From Photobacterium profundum SS9 (GTDB taxonomy: Bacteria; Pseudomonadota; Gammaproteobacteria; Enterobacterales; Vibrionaceae): DNA of 64,000 nucleotides. Under the pieces are notes generated by a model that ran no database searches, had not been told where the DNA came from, and saw only the letters and a program-made list of their open reading frames with translations. Made by a program: the position numbers and the translations under genes. Every line of letters starts with the position of its first letter. Within the stretch, counting starts at the first letter, position 1. Positions 30,860 through 39,152 of this stretch are shown piece after piece. The stretch spans positions 464,187 to 528,186 of the forward strand of contig NC_006370.1 of NCBI RefSeq assembly GCF_000196255.1, written 5' to 3'.

Positions 30860-31354
30860 TTAAGCGGGTATACCCAGTCGGATTTTGACAACCTTTTCGC
30901 ACTCTTCAATACGCATGATATCTCTAGGTGCCACCATCACGGTATCGTTACCACCCACTGTGCCTAATATTTCAGCATGAGGCTGAATATCGATTAAGCG
31001 CGCCACTAATTGCGCGCCTCCAGGGTGTGTTTTTACTACAACAACCAATTGATTGTGAGTAATGAATTCAATTTGTGACGATATTGATGAACCGACTTGA
31101 ACCGGTTCATTCTCAAGTGTGAGGCAATAAACTTTCTTACCATAAGCATTAGGTACTTTTGCGACGCTTAGGCGAGACAATAAACGTGAAACCGTTGACT
31201 GGCTGACATCATTGTAACCTAGCTTGATCAATTGGTGTCGAATGTCATCTTGCGTTGTGAAGCTTTGCTGTTGTAACAAGCGTTTACATGCACTGGTAAT
31301 ACTTTCGTCAGCAGCTGTTAAATCTATCGCGCCGTGTATATCGTATCCATTCAC
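30860..31354 (-). CDS. argR: ArgR-family arginine-responsive repressor
   Basis: The family controls arginine genes as an arginine-bound hexamer. This 164-residue protein has an N-terminal winged helix (FTTQDDIRHQLIKLGYNDVSQSTVSRLLSRL) and a C-terminal oligomerisation/arginine-binding domain (KTHPGGAQLVARLIDI...ILGTVGGNDTVMVAP, with the GTVGGNDT arginine loop). I chose GTG 31354 because AAGGAG (31361-31366) lies six bases before it; the TTG at 31360 abuts that site. It lacks the usual mdh neighbour of housekeeping argR and lies by arcA-arcC-argF, so it may be a dedicated paralogue for the deiminase pathway. Its own promoter holds a perfect inverted repeat. Confidence 0.88.
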   Translation of the reverse strand: MNGYDIHGAIDLTAADESITSACKRLLQQQSFTTQDDIRHQLIKLGYNDVSQSTVSRLLSRLSVAKVPNAYGKKVYCLTLENEPVQVGSSISSQIEFITHNQLVVVVKTHPGGAQLVARLIDIQPHAEILGTVGGNDTVMVAPRDIMRIEECEKVVKIRLGIPA

Positions 31355-31418
31355 GGGCAACTCCTTATTATTATATGAGGGACAAAGATCGTATCGTTAT
31401 TGTTTTCTTTAAAATTAT

Positions 31419-31437
31419 TTATGCACCTGATGCATAA
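31419..31437. promoter_or_regulatory. Inverted repeat upstream of argR, candidate ArgR operator
   Basis: TTATGCACCTGATGCATAA is a perfect palindrome with seven-base arms and five-base spacer, 65 bases upstream of the GTG start. Its size fits an ARG box (18-20 bases), but its half-site differs from the E. coli TGAAT core. A matching half-site TTATGCA occurs at 38340-38346 upstream of arcA. Confidence 0.5.
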
Positions 31438-31511
31438 TCTTTCATAAGGATAATATCAGCAACTGATGTGCGGTTGTTTGACCCTTGTCACCAAATAATA
31501 AACCAATAAAT

Positions 31512-32507
31512 CTACCAGTAAGAAGCATTATATCCCATTTCATTTATGAGATTTTTGTTATTGATTTTATTGTGTTTTTTGTCTTGGTTTTGTGATGTCT
31601 CTGGCTCGGATACGGTTGCAATTTCTGTTTGTATACCAGATAACGAAACGGCGCTGTTGGTTTGGAGACTTTGTTTCTCAGATGCCTGAAAAATGGGTTT
31701 GATTGCGGCGTAATGGTTGAACGTTGAAAAAGGAAGTAAAGTGTAATTAGTTGGATTCTGTGTAAGGTTTGTATTTGGGTCTGATTCTATGTTTTGCTGA
31801 TTATATTCTGGGTATTGATTTAGCTGAGAAATCAATGGAGCCACTTCGATACTGGCTAATTCAGGGCTGGCGTATCGGGTATCGACGCCGAGTTGTTTTA
31901 GCCAATCAAAAATAAGGGTCGCAGGTACAAATTGACTGTATCGCTCTGCTGGTCGAAGGTTGGTGAGATCTTCTGGGTTGTTGACTATCGCGACGGTAAT
32001 ACCAACAATTTCACCTTTTTCATTAAAAACGGGACCCCCACTCATCCCTGACATAACGGGGGCGTCACTGAGGGAATATAAGCAATCTGTATTAGTATCG
32101 AATACATCTTGTAGGTATTTCCCTTCCCCTTTCACTTTATTGCCTAGTAATGAATGCCCTTCATGGGTCACTTTTTCGTCTGGGTAGATCAGCCCCCATT
32201 TGGGAACATGGCTTGATGACGCTCGAACGAGGGATAAATCGCAGCGAGGATGATGAATAACATCTAAATCCCAAGATACTTGAGCAACATGCCGTGCCGT
32301 GATCTGATACTCCTCATTGACTGGCACTGAAGAGCCAAACCCGCCCAGTAACATTGGCACGCCAATAATGACTAAATGATTGGCTTCATTTGAATCAGCA
32401 TGGCTAACACTGCCATTAGATTGAATGCATCCCGCTATAGCAATGATGGCTGCGAAAGGTAAGCTGCATTTAATAAGTCGTGATAATGGGCGAGTAGAAA
32501 AAGTCAT
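31512..32507 (-). CDS. Trypsin-like serine protease domain lipoprotein
   Basis: The 331-residue product begins with a lipoprotein signal ending in the lipobox IAGC (Cys near residue 27), so it should be anchored in the envelope. The protease domain shows the S1 triad: His in ITARHVAQ, Asp in HHPRCDLSLVRA and Ser in SGMSGGPVFNEKGEIVGI. The domain ends near residue 215. The last 115 residues are Asn/Gln/Ser-rich low complexity with no recognised domain, ending NEMGYNASYW. Substrate and family name are unknown to me. It sits between argR and pyrI on the same strand but is separated from pyrI by a strong terminator. Confidence 0.75.
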   Translation of the reverse strand: MTFSTRPLSRLIKCSLPFAAIIAIAGCIQSNGSVSHADSNEANHLVIIGVPMLLGGFGSSVPVNEEYQITARHVAQVSWDLDVIHHPRCDLSLVRASSSHVPKWGLIYPDEKVTHEGHSLLGNKVKGEGKYLQDVFDTNTDCLYSLSDAPVMSGMSGGPVFNEKGEIVGITVAIVNNPEDLTNLRPAERYSQFVPATLIFDWLKQLGVDTRYASPELASIEVAPLISQLNQYPEYNQQNIESDPNTNLTQNPTNYTLLPFSTFNHYAAIKPIFQASEKQSLQTNSAVSLSGIQTEIATVSEPETSQNQDKKHNKINNKNLINEMGYNASYW

Positions 32508-32603
32508 ATTTAGGTCCTTTCGATAAAAATGAAAGCCAAATGCTTTTTATCGTATGACTTAAAGGTAGAGGTGACGTGGGGGATGTTTAGCATTGAAAAT
32601 GAG

Positions 32604-32637
32604 AAAAAAAATGTTTACTCAGCACTGAGTAAACATT
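32604..32637 (-). terminator. Rho-independent terminator downstream of pyrBI
   Basis: Perfect 13-base arms, AATGTTTACTCAG (32610-32622) and CTGAGTAAACATT (32625-32637), face each other across two bases. On the minus strand a run of seven T follows. A smaller hairpin lies closer to pyrI at 32703-32716. Confidence 0.88.
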
Positions 32638-32702
32638 CTTATATGTGCACTTAAATCCTTGTTATAAGAGATTCAAGTGCCAATGTTGTCTTGGTTAAGA
32701 AT

Positions 32703-32716
32703 AAGCCTATTGGCTT
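32703..32716 (-). terminator. Small hairpin just after pyrI
   Basis: AAGCC (32703-32707) pairs with GGCTT (32712-32716), four bases after the pyrI stop on the minus strand and followed by a moderately T-rich stretch. It is weaker than the terminator at 32604-32637 and may be a 3'-end protecting hairpin. Confidence 0.4.
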
Positions 32717-32720
32717 AACC

Positions 32721-33185
32721 TTAGTTTCGTTCTGTGACGATTTCGCGAGAGAATACTTTTTCACAGTATTTACATTTTAGCTGGATATCATCATTCTTGT
32801 TGATAACCGTAAAGCTACTATCGACAGGCTCGTTATGCGTTATACAGTTACTATTTGGACATTCGAAGATCGCATTGATTTTTTTAGGTAACTCGAGTGT
32901 TAATTTTTTTGCAACGTCATAATTTTCAATTTGGTTTACTGTTGCATGTGGTGCATACAGTGCCAATTGGTTTGCTTGCTCTTCGCTAACGTAAACGTTT
33001 TCAATCTTAATCAGATCTTTAGCACCCATAGCTGATGACGGTAAATTCAAACCAATTGTTACACGCTGATTTGTTTTATGCAGCTTGAACAGCTTGAGTA
33101 CTTTAATTCCCACGTTCGCAGGGATATGGTCGATAACAGAACCGTTTTTGATTGCTTCAACCTGTAGTTGAGTTTCCTTAGTCAT
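32721..33185 (-). CDS. pyrI: Aspartate carbamoyltransferase regulatory subunit
   Basis: PyrI binds CTP/ATP and gives allosteric control to aspartate transcarbamoylase. The 154-residue protein (E. coli 153) starts [33 protein letters not shown]. It has the N-terminal nucleotide-binding beta sheet and a C-terminal zinc domain with CPNSNC and CKYC cysteines. ATG at 33185 is chosen by family length; the frame stays open to 33224, which would run into the pyrB end. Only 16 bases separate it from pyrB, so it is the second gene of pyrBI. Confidence 0.95.
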   Translation of the reverse strand: MTKETQLQVEAIKNGSVIDHIPANVGIKVLKLFKLHKTNQRVTIGLNLPSSAMGAKDLIKIENVYVSEEQANQLALYAPHATVNQIENYDVAKKLTLELPKKINAIFECPNSNCITHNEPVDSSFTVINKNDDIQLKCKYCEKVFSREIVTERN

Positions 33186-33201
33186 TATTGTTATCTCCGG
33201 C

Positions 33202-34131
33202 TTAAAGTTGTTCGTTAAGTACAAGTGCTAGTAGTGCTTCACGTGCGTAAACACCGTTTTCAGCTTGCTGGAAGTAATAAGCATGCTTCGTTTTATCAAC
33301 GTCTACTGTGATTTCATCAATACGTGGTAATGGGTGCAGAATTTTCATGTTATCGCGCGCTTCTGCCAGCATGTCTGCTGTTAGGATGTATGCCGCTTTC
33401 ATGTGTGCATATTCTGACTCATCAAAACGCTCTTTTTGTACGCGCGTCATGTAGAGAACATCGAGTTCAGGAATAACTTCTTCCATAGATGCATGAAGGC
33501 TGTAGTTGATGCCAGCTTCATCCAACTCTTCACAGATGTAATCTGGCATTGCTAGAATTTCAGGTGCCACGAAGAAGAAGTTAATGTTGTTGAACTTTGA
33601 TAATGCTTGCGTCAGAGAGTGTACCGTTCGACCGTATTTAAGGTCACCGACGAAAGCGACATTCAAGTTATCTAGGCGGCCTTGTGTTTCGAAGATGCTA
33701 AATAAATCGAGTAGGGTTTGGGTTGGGTGTTGGTTCGCACCGTCACCACCGTTGATGATAGGTACACCGTTTGAAAATTCAGAAGCAAGACGCGCAGCGC
33801 CTTCTTGTGGGTGGCGCATAACAAATGCATCAACATAAGAAGAGATAACCTGAACTGAGTCAGCCAGAGTTTCACCTTTTTTTGCCAGTGATGTATTACC
33901 ACCGTTATCAAAACCGATAACTGTACCACCTAGACGCTGTACTGCCGTTTCAAAAGACAGACGCGTTCGTGTTGATGGTTCAAAGAAGCAGCTCGCCACT
34001 ACTTTATTTTTAAGTAGCTCTGGGTTTGGTTCTGCTTTTAGTATTCCAGCAGTCTCTACAATAAGTTCAAGTTCACTTCGGTTTAATTCCGGAATGGAGA
34101 TGATGTGCTTTTGAAACAACGAGTTCGCCAT
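33202..34131 (-). CDS. pyrB: Aspartate carbamoyltransferase catalytic subunit
   Basis: PyrB condenses carbamoyl phosphate and aspartate, the first committed pyrimidine step. The 309-residue protein (E. coli 311) has the carbamoyl-phosphate loop [12 protein letters not shown] (STRTR 53-57), the mobile-loop region [38 protein letters not shown] and [16 protein letters not shown] stands before the ATG. It is the first structural gene of pyrBI and is preceded by a leader peptide gene, an attenuator and a PurR-like box, so transcription should respond to UTP and probably purine supply. Confidence 0.97.
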   Translation of the reverse strand: MANSLFQKHIISIPELNRSELELIVETAGILKAEPNPELLKNKVVASCFFEPSTRTRLSFETAVQRLGGTVIGFDNGGNTSLAKKGETLADSVQVISSYVDAFVMRHPQEGAARLASEFSNGVPIINGGDGANQHPTQTLLDLFSIFETQGRLDNLNVAFVGDLKYGRTVHSLTQALSKFNNINFFFVAPEILAMPDYICEELDEAGINYSLHASMEEVIPELDVLYMTRVQKERFDESEYAHMKAAYILTADMLAEARDNMKILHPLPRIDEITVDVDKTKHAYYFQQAENGVYAREALLALVLNEQL

Positions 34132-34192
34132 GGCTTCTCTTCCCTATATAGATACAGTTGCGAAATATGTCCGCTCTCACGCAAAAAGCGGA

Positions 34193-34222
34193 CAAAAAAA
34201 AGCCCCCTTAAAAAAGGAGGCT
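34193..34222 (-). terminator. Intrinsic attenuator in the pyrBI leader
   Basis: On the minus strand AGCCTCC pairs with GGGGGCT (plus positions 34216-34222 and 34201-34207) with one wobble, followed by eight T. It lies 60 bases before pyrB and overlaps the end of a leader reading frame, as in the E. coli pyrBI attenuator. A second hairpin (34169-34175 with 34187-34193) lies between it and pyrB. Confidence 0.85.
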
Positions 34223-34312
34223 CTTTTTAAAATTAATAGAAACAAAAGAAAATAAAACCAACGCCAATTTTCGGCGGTACTGAGTTAAATGGTATTTAAC
34301 TAGTCGGTTCAT
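34208..34312 (-). CDS. pyrL: Putative pyrBI leader peptide
   Basis: This 34-codon frame begins MNRLVKYHLTQYRRKLALVL, and its stop TAA falls inside the attenuator stem. The AGAGAGATAAA before the ATG is a usable ribosome site. The second half of the frame is encoded by a very U-rich message (GTTTTATTTTCTTTTGTTTC, near 34236-34262), so RNA polymerase should pause there when UTP is low. That would let the coupled ribosome reach and disrupt the attenuator hairpin. This layout is the E. coli pyrL mechanism. The peptide sequence is not similar to E. coli PyrL beyond composition, so the call rests on architecture. Confidence 0.75.
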   Translation of the reverse strand: MNRLVKYHLTQYRRKLALVLFSFVSINFKKSLLF

Positions 34313-34343
34313 TTTATCTCTCTGTTTTGACAAACTGCGAAGA

Positions 34344-34381
34344 ATTATACGCCCATTCATTGGCAACGCAAGCGTTTGCGT
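34344..34381 (-). promoter_or_regulatory. pyrBI promoter with overlapping PurR-like operator
   Basis: On the minus strand a -10 TATAAT (34344-34349) lies 16 bases from a -35 TTGCGT (34366-34371). The -35 is inside ACGCAAGCGTTTGCGT (34366-34381), which matches the PurR consensus ACGCAAACGTTTGCGT at 15 of 16 bases. Repression by PurR would block the -35 region. Confidence 0.75.
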
Positions 34382-34512
34382 AAACTATTCATTTGATGGG
34401 TTTTTATGCAAAAATACTGCGTATTATCATTGACGGGGAGCGGGCGATAACTTATTGAATATATGGGTGTTTATAGTGTTGTTTTGAAGTGTTCCAGTTG
34501 GCATAAAATGCA

Positions 34513-34536
34513 AATGCCGCCCAGAAGGGCGGCATT
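34513..34536 (-). terminator. Hairpin terminator downstream of argF/arcB
   Basis: AATGCCGCCC (34513-34522) pairs perfectly with GGGCGGCATT (34527-34536) across AGAA. The minus-strand sequence after it is only moderately T-rich. It ends the arc operon before the pyrBI promoter region. The rest of the 34382-34512 gap holds no gene. Confidence 0.75.
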
Positions 34537-34592
34537 AATTATAAGAGTTTTAAGGGTTTCTACGTCGAATCTTTAAAACTCAAGAGAGTCGA

Positions 34593-35603
34593 TTATTGAC
34601 CTAATGTTGCTACCATAATTGCTTTGATAGTGTGTAGGCGGTTTTCAGCTTCGTCGAATACGATAGAGTGCTTAGACTCAACCACTTCGTCAGTTACTTC
34701 AACGCCGTCTTTTAGTTCTGGGTATTCTTGAGCAAGCTCTTTACCAACAACAGTGTCTTCACCGTGGAATGCTGGTAGGCAGTGCATGAATTTCACATGT
34801 GGGTTGCCAGTTGCTTTAAGCATCGCCATGTTTACTTGGTAAGGCATCATTAGGCTGATACGCTCAGCCCATGCTTCTTTCGCTTCGCCCATTGATACCC
34901 AAACATCAGTGTATAGGAAATCACAACCTTCAACGCCTTCTTGAACGTCTTCAGTTACTGTGATTTTAGCACCAGTTTCTTCAGCGATTTCACGACATTG
35001 TGCGACTAACTCTTCTTCAGGCCAGAATGCTTTAGGAGCAACAAGGCGGATGTCCATGCCCATTTTCGCAGCACCTACCATTAGAGAGTTACCCATGTTG
35101 TTGCGAGCGTCACCTAGGTATGCGAAAGTGACTTCACTTAGTTGCTTACCACGTGCGTGTTCTTGCATAGTAAGGAAATCAGCTAGGATTTGAGTTGGGT
35201 GGAATTCGTCAGTTAGACCATTCCATACTGGAACACCAGCGTGAGCGCCTAGTGTTTCAACGATCTCTTGACCGAAGCCACGGTATTCAATGCCATCGTA
35301 CATACGGCCAAGAACGCGTGCAGTATCTTTCATTGACTCTTTGTAACCGATTTGAGAACCAGATGGGCCCAAGTAAGTTACGTTAGCGCCTTGGTCATAT
35401 GCAGCGACTTCAAATGCACAACGAGTACGAGTTGACGCTTTTTCAAAGATAAGCGCAATGTTCTTACCCTTTAGGCGAGGCTGCTCGTAACCGTTGTACT
35501 TCGCTTTTTTCAACTCAGCTGCTAGTTCTAGCATGTGTTGAATTTCACGTGGAGTAAAGTCTAGTAATTTTAGGAAGTTACGGTTGCGAAGATTAAAAGC
35601 CAT
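34593..35603 (-). CDS. argF: Ornithine carbamoyltransferase (probably catabolic, ArcB role)
   Basis: The enzyme interconverts citrulline plus phosphate with ornithine plus carbamoyl phosphate. The 336-residue protein has STRTR (57-61), the ornithine-carbamoyltransferase mobile segment and [28 protein letters not shown] and [11 protein letters not shown]. Its position downstream of arcA and arcC points to the catabolic direction (phosphorolysis of citrulline). Sequence alone does not separate anabolic ArgF from catabolic ArcB; the symbol arcB would be equally apt. GAGGAAAA precedes the ATG. It is probably the last gene of the arcA-arcC-arcB operon. Confidence 0.92.
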   Translation of the reverse strand: MAFNLRNRNFLKLLDFTPREIQHMLELAAELKKAKYNGYEQPRLKGKNIALIFEKASTRTRCAFEVAAYDQGANVTYLGPSGSQIGYKESMKDTARVLGRMYDGIEYRGFGQEIVETLGAHAGVPVWNGLTDEFHPTQILADFLTMQEHARGKQLSEVTFAYLGDARNNMGNSLMVGAAKMGMDIRLVAPKAFWPEEELVAQCREIAEETGAKITVTEDVQEGVEGCDFLYTDVWVSMGEAKEAWAERISLMMPYQVNMAMLKATGNPHVKFMHCLPAFHGEDTVVGKELAQEYPELKDGVEVTDEVVESKHSIVFDEAENRLHTIKAIMVATLGQ

Positions 35604-35726
35604 GATGTTTTCCTCTTAAGAATCAGTATCACTGACCGACAAGCTGTCTAATGTGACAATGCAAAGTGTCGGTCTGTATTATGTATTGTTTATCGTATTA
35701 TTGCGCCTTTGTGAATAACTATTCTG

Positions 35727-36638
35727 TTATTCTGCAATAATATTTGTGCCAGCTTCACCTTTAAGGATGCGTAAACCTGCTTCCAGTGAGCCGATACCGA
35801 CTAATTTTCCGCCTTGATTGATGAATTCACATGAAGCATCAATCTTTGGACCCATAGAGCCCGCATCAAAAGTGTATTGCGCTAATTCGCTTGGTGTTGT
35901 ACTGCGTAATGCTTTTTGTGTTGGCTTGCCCCAATCAAGGAACACTGCGTCTGCATCGGTTAAAATTAACAGTGCATCGGCATTAAGTTGTTTAGCTAAG
36001 AATGCTGCTGACATGTCTTTGTCGATGACAGCTTCTACACCAACTAACTTACCGTTTTCTTTTTTCACTGGGATGCCGCCACCGCCCGTACAGATCACTA
36101 GGTGCTGTAGGTTAATTAAGGCTGTGATAGCGTCATCTTCAATAATGCCTGTTGGTTGTGGGCTTGGCACAACACGGCGGAAGTACTCACCATCTGGTTT
36201 TACTGTCCAGTTGTATTTTTCTGCCAATTCGCGTGCTTCTGCTTCATTGTAAACAGGGCCAATTGGTTTTGTTGGGTCTGCAAACGCTGGATCTTCAGGA
36301 TCAACGCTCATCTGTGTCACAAGGCAAGATACGTTCTGCTCTGGCAGAATATTCTTCAACTCTTGCATTAAGATATAACCAATCATGCCTTGGGTTTCTG
36401 AACCTAGTACATCGAGTGGGTATGGGCTTACTTTGGTGTATTCCAGCCCTTGTAGTGCTAATAAGCCAACTTGTGGGCCATTACCGTGTACTAACACTAC
36501 GTTATATTCTTTCGCAATTTCTGCGATAGATTTTGCTGCCGTAGCAATGTTCTGACGCTGGATATATGCTTCTAATGGCTCGCCGCGACGTAGTAGGGCG
36601 TTACCACCAAGTGCAACAACAACAGTTTGCTTGGTCAT
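35727..36638 (-). CDS. arcC: Carbamate kinase
   Basis: ArcC makes ATP from carbamoyl phosphate and ADP, the energy-yielding last step of the arginine deiminase pathway. The 303-residue amino-acid-kinase fold protein has VVVALGGNALLRRG at the N terminus, VLVHGNGPQVGLLALQ, VVPSPQPTGIIEDDAI, CTGGGGIPV and LTDADAVFLDWGKPTQKAL, and GSMGPKIDA near the end, all typical. A GAGAGACGATCCC leader precedes the ATG, similar to the one before arcA. It lies between arcA and argF on the same strand. Confidence 0.95.
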   Translation of the reverse strand: MTKQTVVVALGGNALLRRGEPLEAYIQRQNIATAAKSIAEIAKEYNVVLVHGNGPQVGLLALQGLEYTKVSPYPLDVLGSETQGMIGYILMQELKNILPEQNVSCLVTQMSVDPEDPAFADPTKPIGPVYNEAEARELAEKYNWTVKPDGEYFRRVVPSPQPTGIIEDDAITALINLQHLVICTGGGGIPVKKENGKLVGVEAVIDKDMSAAFLAKQLNADALLILTDADAVFLDWGKPTQKALRSTTPSELAQYTFDAGSMGPKIDASCEFINQGGKLVGIGSLEAGLRILKGEAGTNIIAE

Positions 36639-36667
36639 GGGATCGTCTCTCTTGGTTTTATTTTTAT

Positions 36668-36740
36668 TGGCCGGTATTTGCTACCGGCCATATTCTTTGC
36701 TTAGCATTACTGCTTTGCACTTGAGCTTTTTATTGCTCAA
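36668..36740 (-). other. Two hairpins in the arcA-arcC gap
   Basis: TGGCCGGTA pairs with TACCGGCCA (36668-36676 and 36682-36690), and TTGAGC pairs with GCTCAA (36721-36726 and 36735-36740). Neither is followed by a T tract on the minus strand. They look like 3'-stabilising or processing hairpins that could raise arcA message above arcC-arcB. Confidence 0.5.
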
Positions 36741-36758
36741 GGTTTACTTGATTATGAC

Positions 36759-37979
36759 TTAGATACCGTCACGTTCGATTGGGCAGCTCATGCAGCGAGC
36801 ACCACCACGACCGCGGCCTAGTTCATCACCTGGGATAGGTAGAACCGTGATACCTGCTTTGTCGTATTTTTCGTTGGTGTAAGTGTTACCTTCGTAACCA
36901 ATTACTACACCAGGCTTCACAGTTAGTACGTTGTTTGCATCATTCCATTGCTCACGTTCTGCAGTGAAGTTGTCACCGCCAGTTGTGATTAGGTTTAGCT
37001 TGTCTACGCCTAGTGCTTTTTCGATAGCAGTAACGAAGTAACCTTCTTCTTTCACGCTAACAGCGCCAGACTCATCACCTGTTAGGCTCCAGCACTGTAC
37101 GTCTCTACGTACAACTTCTGGGTAAACAGAGAATGTATCTTCACGCATGTGCGTCATTACAGTATCTAAGTGCATGCAAGAGCGGTGCTTAGGAAGCTGC
37201 ATTGCAATAACTTGTTTTGCTTGACCGTGCTTGAATAGACCTGATGCTAGCTGTTCAACACCTTGTGGTGTTGTACGCTCAGACATACCAATAAGTACAG
37301 CGCCTTTACCAATAACCAGTACGTCGCCGCCTTCGATAGTAGAGTTGTCGTACATTTTTTCTTCGTCGCCGTAGTACTTAACGAAGTCAGCACCAGCGAA
37401 CGTTGGGTGCCAGCGGTAGATTGCACGAACGTGGTTAGTTTCACGTTGACGAGCCGCTTTAGCCATTGGGTTGATAGAAACGCCGCCGTATACCCAGCAA
37501 GATGTATCACGAGTAAATAGGTGATTCGGTAGTGGTTCAATGATGAAGTCTGTTGGAGCGTGTATGCCTTGCATCATAGAAGATGATTTCATTGGCATTT
37601 CAGCGTAAGACAAACCACCAGTTAAGATTTTAGCAAGTTCGATGTTCGGTAAGTCACCTAGGTAGCAGCGTACGTCATTAGCAAATGTAGCACCTAAACG
37701 GTAATCAGATACTTGACGAGTTAACAACCACTCTTTAGCGTCTGCAATTGCTAATGTATCAGCAAGAAGATCAGTTAGAAGTAAAACTTCTACACCTTGA
37801 TCACGCAACGTTTTTGTAAACACATCATGTTCTTGACCTGCACGTTCTACTGCTAGCACGTCATCAAATAATAAGTCGTGGCAGTTAGATGGTGTTAAGT
37901 GGCTCAGTGAACGTCTTGGGCGGTGAACTAGAACGCGACGTAATTGACCTACTTCAGAACCTACATAGAACTTACTCAT
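36759..37979 (-). CDS. arcA: Arginine deiminase
   Basis: ArcA hydrolyses arginine to citrulline and ammonia, feeding anaerobic ATP formation and acid defence. The 406-residue protein has the guanidino-group-modifying enzyme motifs [35 protein letters not shown] and HLDTVMTHM (catalytic His). The C-terminal GGARCMSCP places the catalytic Cys at 396, by analogy with Cys406 of the Pseudomonas enzyme. A GAGAGATACGATC leader precedes the ATG. It is first in arcA-arcC-arcB, with a 750-base upstream region that should carry its control sites. Confidence 0.96.
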   Translation of the reverse strand: MSKFYVGSEVGQLRRVLVHRPRRSLSHLTPSNCHDLLFDDVLAVERAGQEHDVFTKTLRDQGVEVLLLTDLLADTLAIADAKEWLLTRQVSDYRLGATFANDVRCYLGDLPNIELAKILTGGLSYAEMPMKSSSMMQGIHAPTDFIIEPLPNHLFTRDTSCWVYGGVSINPMAKAARQRETNHVRAIYRWHPTFAGADFVKYYGDEEKMYDNSTIEGGDVLVIGKGAVLIGMSERTTPQGVEQLASGLFKHGQAKQVIAMQLPKHRSCMHLDTVMTHMREDTFSVYPEVVRRDVQCWSLTGDESGAVSVKEEGYFVTAIEKALGVDKLNLITTGGDNFTAEREQWNDANNVLTVKPGVVIGYEGNTYTNEKYDKAGITVLPIPGDELGRGRGGARCMSCPIERDGI

Positions 37980-38734
37980 GATCGTATCTCTCTATTTTTA
38001 TGCCAACTTAATATCGTCAGCTTTATTTGTTTTTTGCAAAGTCGAAAGTTAATTTAATTAAATCCTTCGCTTCGTTTCTGTAATTAATTCTACTCTTTCA
38101 CTAATAGGAGTCTTAGAGGTTTGTCACACTTTACTCATTAATATACCAAGCTAAGGCGTCGGTTTTATTAACATTAATCATGCATTTTCTTGTGGTTTTC
38201 AGACGTGGGTTTTTATGTGATCAAATCAACTTAATGCGTAACTTGCTAGATGTAAGTCATTGATTTTATATGGTGTTGGTTTTTTTGTGGATGTTTTATT
38301 CAATACTGATATTAGTTTTATTTTGTATGGAAAATAATCTTATGCACTTAAAGTGGTTGCTTATATAGATAAAAGGTCACATTTAATATAATAGTAACAA
38401 ATATTTTTCTTTTTATTGCGTTGTGACACGTTTTTGTGGTTTTAATACATGATTGGTCTATGCATTAAAATAACCATTATTTACTTCTAATTGTTATTTT
38501 GTGATGGTGATTTCACTTGCCTTTGTTTGTTGACTTGGCATTTCAATTTTAATTTGAAATATTGGTGGTGATTTTATTGGCGTAAGTTTTTATTAAATGA
38601 GATGAGTTTATTTTATTAGGCTGAGAGGATTGGAAATAACAACGTATTCTAAAATATAAAGCACTTGGTTCTTTATCGCCTGTTATTGTGCATGATCGTG
38701 GGGAGGGTTTAGTAAGCAGGCAGTAAGATATGTC
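37980..38734. promoter_or_regulatory. Long AT-rich gap upstream of arcA
   Basis: This is 755 bases with no credible gene; the only frames are short and lack ribosome sites. It must contain the arcA promoter. I saw TTATGCA at 38340-38346, a half-site like the argR-proximal palindrome, and GTGATCAAATCAA near 38218, which resembles an FNR/ANR site but with a three-base spacer. Neither is convincing alone. Confidence 0.4.
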
Positions 38735-39002
38735 TATACCCAAGTTACCTCAAGATGCTCGTTTCAGCGAGAATTTATTAGGCTTTAGGCAAGGCGCTAA
38801 TTTATAGACCTAGTGGTTCTACGTTGAAAATTAGCAACGCCGTATAAGGCCCAATAAAACTCGCCCTTCGGGAGTGACTCAACGTGTCTACTTCTGTGTC
38901 AAATGTGTTTGAAGGGGAATGCCATTCCCCCTCCCACACTTTCCTTGAATTAAACACGTTGAGGTCACTCTGAATCCTGCATCTTGAGGTGACTTGGGTA
39001 TA
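38735..39002. repeat. Dispersed palindromic element, copy 2 (268 bp)
   Basis: This is an opposite-orientation copy of the element at 29988-30253. Its ends, starting TATACCCAAGTTACCTCAAG and closing with CTTGAGGTGACTTGGGTATA, are near-perfect inverted repeats. The inner blocks CGCCCTTCGGGAGTGA, TCTACTTCTGTGTC and GGAATGCCATTCC are shared. It separates arcA from the carrier gene. No coding capacity was recognised. Confidence 0.85.
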
Positions 39003-39090
39003 AAACGATGCCTTGGTCATAAGGAAAGAGGCGGTGTGCATTAGGAAGGCGAGCGCATGGATTGGTTTGGTAAGATGAATAGAAATAACA

Positions 39091-39114
39091 AAGCCACCCA
39101 GAGGTGGCTTTAAC
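39091..39114 (-). terminator. Rho-independent terminator of the ArcD-type carrier gene
   Basis: AAGCCACC (39091-39098) pairs with GGTGGCTT (39103-39110) across CAGA. On the minus strand TTTGTTATTT follows. It lies about 40 bases after the carrier stop codon. Confidence 0.75.
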
Positions 39115-39152
39115 GTTAGGATTTGTAGGTTATAAATCGTTTCTATTAAGGG

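Noticed and set aside
38216..38232. FNR-like site GTGATCAAATCAA upstream of arcA
   Set aside because: The spacer between half-sites is three bases instead of four, so it does not meet the consensus.
38802..39041. Minus-strand 79-codon frame inside the dispersed repeat
   Set aside because: It is not kept in copy 1 and has no start signal; the region is explained by the repeat.
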